The translations under genes and the position numbers were made by a program. Shown here piece by piece: positions 1 to 12,100 of a DNA stretch of 64,000 bases; position 1 is the stretch's first letter, and every line of letters begins with the position of its first letter. The stretch is from Oreocharis arfaki (lineage: Eukaryota; Chordata; Aves; Passeriformes; Paramythiidae), in the NCBI GenBank assembly GCA_013398015.1, contig VZRR01006730.1:1260054-1324053 (forward strand), written 5' to 3'. The notes beneath the pieces are model-generated. The model was not told the origin of the DNA, did not search any database, and saw nothing but the letters and a program-made list of their open reading frames with translations.

Positions 1-75
1 GAATTGTTAATGCAAATAATTTATCAAATAATTATATTTATAAACCATGCAATTTCTTTATTTTCTATATCCTAG

Positions 76-191
76 GATACCAGATGGTCCCATTGATCAG
101 GGACCAGCTGCAGGAAAGGTACATGCTTTAGAGGAGCAACTTCTAAAGGCCAAAGAACAGATAGAAAACTATAAGAAGCGGACAGGAGATG
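76..191 (+). CDS. FUT8: FUT8 exon A: stem coiled coil
   Basis: This exon encodes the equivalent of human residues 68-106 plus the first base of codon 107, starting IPDGPIDQGPAAGK and running through LEEQLLKAKEQIENYKK. The acceptor is the AG at 74-75 after a T-rich stretch. The donor is G|GTTGGT at 192, which is GT but weaker than the usual GTAAGT or GTGAGT. The heptad-like leucine, lysine and glutamate pattern fits the known N-terminal coiled coil that mediates dimer formation in human FUT8. The following intron is only 150 bp. The donor position is fixed by phase: the next exon must complete a glycine codon as g|gc. A GT four bases downstream would break the frame. Confidence 0.96.
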
Positions 192-3100
192 GTTGGTAGA
201 TAAGTTTTCTTTTACTTCTAAAGCAAGTTTTGGTGTTTTGGTATTTCTTATCACAAATGTATTGGCTTCTTAACAAGTAATTCAGCTACAAGTACTGATA
301 CTTTCATGTCTTCTTTTTTTTGTTGTTTTTTTTAGTAGCAGGCCTTGGAAAAGACCATGAAATACTGAGGAGGAGGATTGAAAATGGGGCTAAGGAACTT
401 TGGTTTTTCCTCCAGAGTGAACTGAAGAAGTTGAAAAATCTAGAAGGAAGTGAACTGCAAACACGCATTGATGAATTTCTGTCTGATTTGGGTCATCAGG
501 AAAGGTACGTGCATTAGTTGATTCTGACCTTTAGTTTAACTGTCATTATATTGTTCAAAGATGTGTGGCAGTATTATTTTTAGTTGTTGTCAATCATCAG
601 GCCTCCTTGTTGGAGTAACTTTTGTATTCTATTAAAATATTCTGTGTCAGTTTTTTCATGCTGAACAAAATTAATCCAGGAACTGTTAAAAATTCAGTGA
701 AATCTGTCTTTAGGCATATTATATCTTTAACTTTGTTCCCAACAGAATTGCAATAACAGTTTGTGTCTCATCAGTAAACACTTACACAAAAATAGTTGAA
801 TTAACTAAATACACTACCTTAACAAGTATCAATGTCCCAAAAAGAGCTGTGATCTCCATGTGTGAACATCAGCAATAAAGCAAGAGCCTTTGAAAATAAT
901 ATTGTAATAAAAGAAAAAAATTGTAAGAATTTTCAATTCCTTAGAAATAATGTAAACACTATTTAAAACATAAAGACAATATGAATTTGATTATTAATGT
1001 GGGAAAATAGTGTAGTACATTAAATTTTGTAATTTAATATTCCACAGTTCCGAAATACATTTTGTCACAGATTGTTTGAGTTCAAAGTGAGAAGGGACTA
1101 TTCAATTATTGAGAGTTATTATTTATATGAAAGACATGATTAAATTTCACCTAATTAGTTCTCTGCCAAGTGCAGTTTTATATATTTGACTGAAATAAAA
1201 GTAGTGCTTGGTTGAAGCAGAATATTCCAAAAGACTTGGAATCTCTAGTTGAACAGTGAACTGACAGAGAAGCTGCCACTTCCCTGGACAGTTTGTTTAA
1301 ATAGTTATCTCCACTCAGAAGTATTTGTTCTCTATAGAAGTTATTTCTGTTTGGGCGTCTTGAACTTTAGGTCATGGATTCTTATGTACCTTTTATCTAT
1401 CTCTGCTAAAAACTGGAGTAAGTAGTCTAATACCAGACTTTCTCACATCTGTCATGGTAACAGAATCATGTGCATATGATTCCTCTGTTTATGAAACCAG
1501 GATGAGGCAGTCACTGCAGTGGAACCTTGAATAATGTCATGTGTGTTTGAGGCCAGAAGGTTTTTATGTTACTGTCTCCCAGGATGAGTCTTTTTCCTTA
1601 GTCCTTTCATTTCTACACCAATGACTATTAATTCATTAAGTCTTAATTTGCAAGTTTCTGCATTTCTGACACCCTTAAGTTCACATCTCTCTATACTTCA
1701 GGATGAGGTGAAACCCATTCTAGAGATGCATAACTCCTTTGCACTGAGTTACAAAACTCTGCCTTGTAGACCTGGAAGTTATGAGATGGCCACTGTGGTA
1801 CTGAAAGAAGTTTGTATATGATGCAAGCGATCACAGCTGCTCTTTTTTTTTCCTCTGAGAATTTTTGTGTTGAGTACAAGTATTCTTTCAGTTGTCACAG
1901 TGGTTATTAAATCCAGAATAATCTGAAGTTTATTTAGTCTTAGTAATAGGTCTGTGTAGACCTTCCTGTCTGGTGAGGTCCTCAAAGAAGACTGAAGTCA
2001 TTTAAGCTGAAATCAAACAGCCACAAAGTAGGTTTTATTAAACTGGAATCTAGGCAATCTATTTACAATATAGAAATTCGCAGGAATTGCATAAGATAAA
2101 ACAGATACAAAAATGTTTCTACAATATTCAGCCTGTGTTCCTGGTGCATTTGCAATGTTGCCTTCAAGCAATACAATTATCTTGTGTTGCAGAATGTGCT
2201 TCTTGATTGCCTCTAGTCCTGAGAAAGCTTTTTCCTGCACCTTTGAGGTCAAGCTGTCGCCTTCTTTCCCTTTAATCTTTCGGTCTTGTGTAAATTGTAG
2301 GAAAATTCCCAGTTCCTTGTGTGCACATCCTTTGGGATAGGATGCACTGCTGTCTCTGAGGTGTTTTTTTCTCTTAGAATGAACAGTAGCTCCCCAGGGA
2401 AGGAATGGTCTCATCTTCCCTCCGCACTGTCCATCTGGTCGCTTCTCCTGAAAGGAACATAAGTTTGGAATGAGCAAATCAGATGTTCTCATTCACCCTA
2501 AGAAGCACAGGGTTTTGATGGCTTGTTGTTTGGTTGCAAGTTTGTTTGTTTGTTTGTTTTATTGCCTGTTTGTTGGTTGGTTGGGTTTGGTTTTTTTAAG
2601 TACATGTGCACTTGTTGAATTTTTTTCAAGGGATTAAACATGTCGCCAAATGTCCTTTCGTTGACAGTGCTGTCTTAAAAAGTTGTATTTTAGATAAATG
2701 GAACACTGCAAGTGCAGCTGGTATTACTTATTTTTACATATATACACACATAAATATACATAAATGTATCTCAGAAATTTTAATGTATTTCATGTAATCT
2801 AATGTTTGGATTAGAAAGATTAGTGTTAATTATAAGTACTTAAAGGAGTTTTTCATGCTATCCTTATGTGGGAAAACAAATGAAGGGGTGGGTAGTGATC
2901 GAATGATGAGATAGCTATGCGAGGAAAGAGGCTAATACTTACTTTGTTTTGTTTGTGAGGAAAGCCTGCTGTGTCATAGATTAAGACTTGCTTTCTGAGA
3001 GATGATAAACTTTAGTTTCTGTGGTTCTGGACAAAAGTAGTGTTAGAGTTCTTTGTTAATGTTAAGCAAATTGTTTATTACTCATATGATAGTGCTTCTT

Positions 3101-6100
3101 GTTGGGTGCCTTAATCACTGTTGGCTATGCCGTAGGGACTGTGTGGGTTTTCTCTAGGAGAGTGCTGGTCTTGCATCTGTTTTTGCCAAGTATTTCGCTA
3201 GTGATTCTGTTTGAGAAGCAACGTTGCCCAGCACAGAGTTTCTTGAGAATTACGTAATTGTATTCTTGTAGTTGCTATAGGGAAGAGGGCTGTTGAGAGT
3301 AAATTCATCTAAACATTGGAAAGATTATTTGATATTGAGTTATTAAAAAAGAGCAAATTAATCCTCTAGTTGTCATGGTTGTTTCCTGTGTTGACAAAAG
3401 TTGTTTGCAAGGTGGCTGTTACTGAGTTGGTTTCTTTCCTTCTCCTGGGGAATAGCTGTCATCAGGGATTTTGTGGTAACTGGTCAATATTTGATGCATA
3501 GTGTTTGGACAGATTTTCACACTCTTTCCTTTGAATTACAAATTTTTCTCTGAGTTTTTATTTGTTGGTGTAATACTCTTAGGAGGTTTAGATGTAAGTT
3601 TGTCATATGACTGGAATAAATGTCTAGACCAGTAGTTAAAAACCTCCACCCTTCCCTCTTTATTTTGGCAATCAAATACAGGTGAAATGCATAGCCAGAT
3701 TTTTTCCTCCATTCTGCTTTCCAGGAGAAAAATGCTTGTAAGTGCAGCTCCAAGATTTGTTTTATGATATGAAGCAACAATAGCAACAAGTTGATATTGT
3801 TGGTTAGTAACCCAGTGAAAGACCATGTTTGACTTAGTAAATATCTGCAGTGCCACTGTCTGAAGTTTCCTGCCGTTTTACCACCTGCAGTAGCCTCTAA
3901 TAATCCTGTGCAGGCTCATCCCTTGTCTGCACTTAGCTGTCTTGGGCTCATGGATCACCACTTCGTGTGGTTTTAACTCTCTGCATGGAGCATGACCCTG
4001 GTCATTGGTATTTGTGTCTCTTTTAAATCTGTATTAATAAGCCATCACAGTGATCCGTCACGCTTGAAAAACCCTAGCAGATGTAAAGTTAGAAAATGCC
4101 CATTTCTGAGCAGTAACAATCAAAGAAAGAAGGTCTCTGTGACTGTCTTAAAATAGCACTACCTTATAATCATTTCTGTGTGATAACACCTGTGAATTTT
4201 TCACTTCCTGGTTTACTTCAGAGTTTTCTGATTTTTTTTTAAAGAAGATCGTGGATACTGTCTGAAAACTCTTTCATGAATTCGTAACATTTCCTGCAAA
4301 TAATTTGATGCTCTTTATGGCTTCTATTGAGCAAAGCTGCCTTTACCCAAAGTGGTGAGTCATTGAGGGAGGCTGTGTAAGGACACTCTCACCATTTCTC
4401 TTACCTCAAAAATTATCAAAGTAATTGTATTTCATCCAGAAGGCTGATTATTAAAACTAAGCTACTGCCTTTTCTTTGTCATGGTCACCATGGCAAATAA
4501 TATAAAAAAGAAAATTTGGGCAATGCTTTTTTTTCTGTAGAAGTAGGAAAAATTACAAGCTGACAGAGAATTTTTTTGTAATTTTTTTAAAATTTTTTTT
4601 TTTAATTGGTAAACTTTGTATTTTCAGTTTTTTTTGTGAATATTTAATAGAAATATATTTCTAAAAAGTATAAGGAGAGTACACTGATTACTTACATCAC
4701 AAGTACAGAAAAGACTTTTAAAGCTAATCAAAGAGCATTTGAAAATGATTTAAAATGTGGCTGTGTGGTTGTAGAGCTGCTTGTAATGATAGAGGATTTT
4801 TTTTCTTTTTGGATGTTTAAACCTTAACTTTGTACTTTTTCTTTAAACACCCAACATGGTGGGTGAATACATTCTAATTCGGAAGAAAAATGTATTTAAA
4901 CTCCCAAGAAAATGCATGGGTTTCCTTTTCTAGTATGCCTACTAGCCTAAGTGTTTTTCATAAATTGGAAAACTATCTTAAGAGGAGCAGACCCTTCATC
5001 TGTTATCTGCATATAATCCATTGTATTAGAACTACTCCATCATTAGTTCTGATGTAATTCTCTTTAAACTAGGTGTGCATTTTACTTTTGTGTATTATGT
5101 GTCTTTAATAGTTACTGATTTGAAACTCGGTACCTGGTGATGCTTTAAATTAATTTTTATGCAAAGCCAGAATAGGGTGTTTCAAGCTCAATTAGCTTGT
5201 ATAAAAGAAAATCCAGTTTATATAGTTTTAGATTAGAATGTAGATAAGGTTCTTCCATTTGATTGATAGAAGGTGAGGATTACTGCTGCTGAATAATTTA
5301 GGTAAAATATTTAATACAACAATAATAGGTGTTACAGTCAGTGTCTCTGTTCCCCTGTGTAGAAGCATGGGGATGAAGACCAGAATAAGTGCATGAGAAT
5401 GAAGACTACAGATCCATAAATTCAGTTATTAAATTAGCAAGAGAAGCTTGTCTGATAACTCTGCTGATAAAGATAGGTCTGCTCTAATTTGATTTATCTC
5501 AATGTTTATTGTGTCACTGGAAGTAGTTACCTAGCAGGGACATGCAGCCTGCTCCTCTCTCTTATGTACAAGGGGTAGCCTTGGCTAACTGGGTTTGTAC
5601 TTCCAGTGCTGATGAGTGCTGCCAACAGCTTGACAAGACCACTTCAAATGTTGCTAGGAAATATATTTGTCTCAGCCTCACACTGGTTTTTGGTCACCTC
5701 TCGAGTTTCTCCATCTTTGATCTGTTATATCTCTTTCTAGTGATCAGACTTGTGGTTTATCAAGAATTTCAGGCAGTAAATCACAGCAACCAAAGTTCAG
5801 AGGAAAGTATTAAGAAAAGTGGTTCATACTTAGGACTTTAGCTCTGTTATTGAGAAATGTTAAGCAATATGAAATAATCTGTGAAACCAACTCTAAAATT
5901 ACTGGTTCTGAACTGGGCCACATTTTACTTTTAGAATAACCATTAACCTATCTATAAACACTTTGAATAACTTGTCTCTAGTTTTGTATTTCTTCCCAAA
6001 AGCCACAGAGATTAAAAAAAAAAACCCCACCTTTTCCAGGGTGGTACTGTTTGGATAAAATCAGTAATTTTGACTAATCTGGCAAATTTTAACAAATAAA

Positions 6101-9100
6101 TGTCATATAGCATTTTTCTTTCCATGGTAATGAGTTCTTTATCCTCTTATTTGGCCAATGAAATGTTATAACCCTAAGAAGAGAATGTCTAGTGTATTAG
6201 ATTACCTCAATTTAGTATTTAACAGTTCCTCAAAATTCATATTTTGTAGTGTGGGCTTATATAGCTGTGAGTCTATGTGGAATTTTAAATTTTTAATTCC
6301 TGATGGGTTTGGAACATTTGTTAGATGAAGGACAAAGTCTTAGATACTGTTTGAATTGTGCAGTAGGAGGTGGCATGAAGAAACTGTTTTTGAGGCCACA
6401 ATTGAAATATTTCTTTAATTTGTCTTTCATTTCATTTAATCTTCGTATTTAGTAATGTTAAGATTGTTTTCTATTGTTGTTTATAGGTCCATAATGACCG
6501 ACTTGTACTACCTCAGTCAAACAGATGGAGCTGGAGATTGGCGAGAAAAAGAGGCCAAAGATCTAACAGATTTGGTACAGAGGAGAATAACTTATTTACA
6601 GGTAAGAGGATAGAGTTTTTGAATCAAAGTAAACATTCTTTTCTTCTGATATACACAGCACTTAGCTAAGACCTTGCAATAGGGTAATTATGTCACAGTT
6701 TAAAGTGAATGTTAGTATATGAATGAATTACGTAGAAAAGAAGTTATTTCATTTGTTTCAAACATTATTTTATATGCATATGGAAGGTAATATTCCAAGG
6801 AAATCTTCAGGGTTTAGATTTTTGTGTTTTGGTTATTTTGGTTTATTTATTTCTTGGTTTCTGGGGTTTTTTTTGGATCCATGGTTTTTACTGGGCTGTA
6901 CTTACCTGTTTGAATTCTTTGTTTTATTGTAAAAGATAATTCTCTGGTTGATTTTTTTTTTTTTAATTCTCTAGGGTATCAAATGCATAAATGTGTTTGC
7001 ATAGTTTTATTTTTATTTAAATATAAAAATATAAACGTCCTTGTATCAAACTTCTGAACCAGCAGCCCATTTTCAGAATCATAAGAATGCTTGAAGTGCT
7101 TGTATAGTGTATAGTCTCGTCCTAGATCTTTCAGCAAACGTTTAAGACTTCTCTAGATGCTCATATTTTTGAGTCTATAAGGCCTTTTTAGTACATGTGC
7201 TTGTGTGTGTGTATAAAATTTAAATAAAACTTGATCTGAAGGTGTTGGGCCTTTTTTTCATGACTGAATGCATACAGCTATTCAGATCAAAAAGATATTT
7301 AATGTAGTCTGTTTTATTTGTACTTGGTTTATTTTTTATGGCATGTGTGCAGCTGTTTGGTATGGTCACTCTTAATGCCTGATCTTTTCTCTTGTGTAAA
7401 CAGCTGAATTTGTTTCTCAGATTTTCATTATTTCACAGTTCTGCTGTTGGAACCTTCTCTTCTGTGACCAAGTTATGTATTTGTTGCTTGTTAAATAAAA
7501 AAGACACCCTTCTGAGGAAAAAAAATCTCTCTAAATTGTGCAGGAGTCATCACTTTATTGTATTTCTTCAACTCCTTTCTGAGAACTGTTTCTTATTTTT
7601 TCATTTGAATCTCATTGTTTGACAGTAGTATACTGTAAGTGTTTTTCATGCTGATAAGTATAGCTTTTCTCTACTTTTTCCTCCTCTTCCATGATCCATG
7701 TGTTGTCTTATTTAGTAATATAACTGTGCAAGTCCTCAAAAAGAGCACAAAGTTATTTGCTTTAACAAATATGCACCAATGCAAAGCAGTCAAATGATTC
7801 AAAATTGCACACATATATAGACCTCTATTAATAATAAAAACTGTACTAAAAAATAAAATAAAATAAAAAATTCAACAACCCTTGCCCCTTAAGTCAATGC
7901 CAAAAAGAATTATGTGGGACATATTTGCAATTTTTTTTTTTTTTTTTTTTTAGTTAAATATGAAAGTACTGTATAGCATTTTTCTGGTACATGTTGAACA
8001 GTGACAGCTGCATTATTTTGGGACATCTCCCTGGGAAGTCATTTAGCTGAATGATTGTGAATAGTGATGACTGCTACTTCATTTGGATGACATTACCATA
8101 AATTTGATTTAATGAGGCTACGTGTAACTAGTTCCCTGTAGTTAGAGCAACATTTAAAAAGCTAGGAGCTTATATTTAAGAAAAAGGCCTTATTTTCAGA
8201 GATTATTTTTATCGAACAGTTGAAGAGAATGTGCAAGGGAAGTCAGATAAGAGCACCTGTAGTACTGTAATCAAGTGAGTAAATGATTATGAAGGCAGCA
8301 GTTTTCTGTCCCTTCTCTTTTGTGGTTATTTTTGTTCTGTTTATTTTAGGAAGTTTGTGATTCAGCATGCAGTCTTGCAATAGCAGAGTATTTTTGCCTC
8401 TGATTTAAAAAAAAAGCCAAAACTTTTTGTTCAGCTTTGAAGGTTAAAAATATAATCAGGTGAGAAAGGTTACTAAGTACTCAAAAATGCATCAATTATA
8501 CTAGTCATAATTTGCCGTATTCATACTATTTAGTTGGGGCTTTTTATGTGTGCCAAGAAAAGAAAGTTGGTCACAAGACTTTTTTCTGAGCTTTCTGGAT
8601 TTGGCAGTGGTTTTGGTGATTTCATGTGTCACTTAGATTTTTCTGGCTTAAAGGGTATTAAATCCTCTCCCTCACATTAAAATTATGGATATGTATTTTT
8701 AATAAAAGTGCTCATGCTAAAATGACATTTGTGATAACTAGGATGAGAAATACCCTTCCTTGACATTCTCTAAAAAATAGGATTTTCCAAAGGTTTTGGA
8801 TGGGACTCTCTTCTCTAGCAGACCATGTATCATCAAAGAGTAAAATATTTATTGAAAATATAAAAAAAGAACAACTTTGTTAATGAGCATCATATTGTGT
8901 GTATGAGGTAACTTAGTAAATTGTAGCAGACTGCTTTCCCACTCCGTTCTAATCTGTCGTGATTCATTGGATTAAGTACATTTCTTTGAACTGTTTTAAA
9001 TTCAGAAACAACACAGTCATTTCTCATGTAGTAAAATGTATTTTAAGGAGCAGAGTTTACTTTTGCCAGTTTGTTATGTGTTTTGATGGTTGACTACGCC

Positions 9101-12100
9101 CTTGGAAGCACTGGAAGATGGTGAGGCATTGAAGCAGCCCATGGGACATCATTCCTGTGTGAGTTTACTGTCTTTGAATAGGCCAACCAAGAGCCCTGGA
9201 AGAAGAATACAGTGGAAACCCTGAGTTTTGTGACAGCAACAGTGTGTGCCCATGTTCTTTGCTATGAAAGACCATTAAATCCATCTTGCCAGTTGTAAAA
9301 ATGCGCTTTTATTTTAGATGGCATTCTCTTCCGTAGAAATATATAACTGTAACCATTTTACTATTCTGAAAATTTGTTACTATTTTCAGTTGTGTTGTTC
9401 ATAGAAGTAATTCTGAGAAAGATAAAAGGCGTAAACTTTGTCTTGATAATCTAATCTCCTACATGTTGAAGTATGTTTTGTGTGATTGGTCAGCTGTTTG
9501 TTTTTTGTTTGGGATTTTGTGTGGGTTTGTTTAATTTTTGTTTGTATTTTTTTGGTATTTGTTTTTAATGCAGTTGTATGGCTGCTGCGTTACAGGGCTT
9601 GACATTCCTGGCTGTCCCTTCCATCTCTCTCTTGATTATGTCGATCATTAAATTGGAGATAGGAGCGTGCGATGAGCAGTGTCATTAGCGTTGAGAGCAG
9701 AGTGTACTGCTCATTCAGATCAGGGATTTATAATCCTTTTCTGTGACTTCGTGCCAGGAGGAAAACTCTTCTGTCAGTCTTCATTGGTTTTGAAATTGAC
9801 TGTTATCCTTTATCAGCTCAATACTTTGACTGGTTGCTTTGATTGGTGGTTTTGGTTATGAACACCCAGGCTATTCTGATGCTTGAAATGTGACTTTTCT
9901 TCCTTACCAATCATTAATATTTCCACCGTTTTCCAGAAACATCAGTTGAAACTGCAATATATCCAAGTAGCTCTACTTCCCTTTTTCTTTTAAAATTCTC
10001 GATAGATAATTGAAGCTCAAATACTGCTGTCTTTTTGCTACTTGAATATAGCAGTTTGAAAAAAACCCACAGTCATAAAGAGATTCATTAACTATCTTCC
10101 TTTTTAAGTCACAAACTAATACTAAGATATATATAGTTTTTAGTTAAGTCTCCAAATAATGTTAAAACCCAAGTGAGTGCATTATATCGTCACTGGTAAG
10201 CAGTCACACTATCAAATTATGTTTCATTATGTGATTACTACTTGATTTCCATAGTATTGTTCATGAGCTATTGTATGAAGCTTGCATTTGCATGAAAGGA
10301 AGTTAGAAGGGCACACCTCGACAATACTTCAAATATGCCATCAATTAAATGCTTTCATTTTAGAGGACACAGGCATTTGGAAGTAATGGCAAGTGTAAAA
10401 AGAATTATCTGTGGGCATTTTCTGAAGATTCATGGAGATTATCCCTTTCAAAAAAAATAGTGTTGTGGCTTTACCCAGGCTGGCAATAGAGTACCCCCCA
10501 GATAACTCACTCCTCCTCCTCCCTGATGGGACAGGGAGGAGAATCAATGGGAAGAAACCTCCAAACAAACAAACAAAAAAAACCCCACAAAGAAACCCCA
10601 TCGTGGGTTGAGATAAAAACAGTTTAATAACTGAAACCAAGCAAAATATGATAATACTAATGACAGTTGTAATAATAAAAATATAATACTGCTGATAATA
10701 ATGATATGAGGAGGTATTTTTTCAAGGAATTCTTTCTGTGTGGACTTGTACAGAATACTAGAAAGGCTCTATTTCTCTTCTGAAAGACTATGGGAAATAC
10801 ATTTATTATAGTTTCAAAGATACCTGTTAAGTTTAGTCTCAAGTTATCCATTAGATTCGTGATGACAAAAGTACTGGTCTGAGGAACAAAAATTGGGAAT
10901 GTTAATTTTATTTAATTTATTATTTTCATGCCTAGTTAGGCTTTGAACCAGGTGTATTTAAAATGAAAAAAATAAAATGCTGAAGTTATAGCAAATATTG
11001 TAGAGTTTTGGGTTTGTTTTTGTTTTGGATGTTTTATTATTTTCTTCTCCTCGCCCGGTGATCTGAATTGTCATCCCCTTCTTCACACAACTGAATGCAC
11101 AAATTAGTTTTCTTTTAAAGTATTTTAGGACTCAGAATATTCACATTATCTTTAAGATCACTTGAAGGAGGGATCTCAGTTCTCCAGACAGAGATCATTG
11201 TTTTTTTAAGATTTGATTTGATTGTTGCAAATTTACACAAAATTTTGTTTAAAGTTGTTTAGATGTGAAAGAAACAGAATTTCTATTGATGCTCAAATAT
11301 CAGTATTCTCACAACTTATCTGAAACTTTCATCCTAGAGATTTTATGGCAGACCTTTCTGGAATTTAGAAGTATGTCTAGAGCCATGCAAGTATGAATGT
11401 GTACAAAAAAGTACTACGTTTTACATAAAGAAAAACTTCTCTTGATTATGTTGTTGTGTTGTCCACATACCTGAAAATATTTATTAGTTTGTACTCTTAA
11501 CCATAGCATTCATGTAATGTAGGCATTTGCCTCCTATCTTGTGGTTTCTTGGTTTGTGGAAGTATGTTATTTTATGGAGAGTGTATGGAGATTAAAATTC
11601 TGTCCTTTATCAGTGTGCTCAGGTATGTGTTTTACATTCTGTATTTTCTGTGTGGTCAGTTAGCCTGGGAAGCAGTCCCTTAATAAGTGTTTGTTTTATT
11701 CTGTACCGTGTAGACAGGTGGAAATTTTCTTTTATTGGGTGACATGCATGCTTATTGAAACAGAACTAACAAACTTGAAAAAATGCCAAAGGAAAGAGTA
11801 TTCCAACACTGAGAATCATGTTGATGAAATCTTGATGAAATGTGAGCTCAGAGTCCAAATGTTGGCTTATTCTGACAGATTTACAAATGAGAAAGTAATT
11901 TAAAATCTTGAATGTATTCTATTTTACATTAGGATAGTGAAGTATGTTCAATAACTGTTCGTGTTCACAGTGAAGAATTCACATAAAATTTTCATGGAGC
12001 TGAAGCTTACTCATCCATTTTAATAGGAGATGTATTGTAGCAGGAGGGCTTCTGTGATTTATGACATCTGCCAGTTTTTCAGAAAAATGTACGCCTTTGG

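Larger units (their letters stand above)
505..6486 (+). other. FUT8 intron B-C, about 6 kb
   Basis: AT-rich intron. It holds a TTTG/TTGG simple repeat at about 2540-2597 and a 159-codon open frame on the minus strand at 2013-2492, described separately. I recognise no mobile element or RNA gene. The rest looks like ordinary unique intron. Confidence 0.85.

Noticed and set aside
6723..6932. 69-codon hydrophobic + frame after exon C
   Set aside because: Arises from T-rich intron; no domain and no splice support.
10341..10640. 99-codon minus-strand frame
   Set aside because: Lies across a probable LTR-derived repeat and A/C-rich tract; not a retroviral protein and not a host gene.
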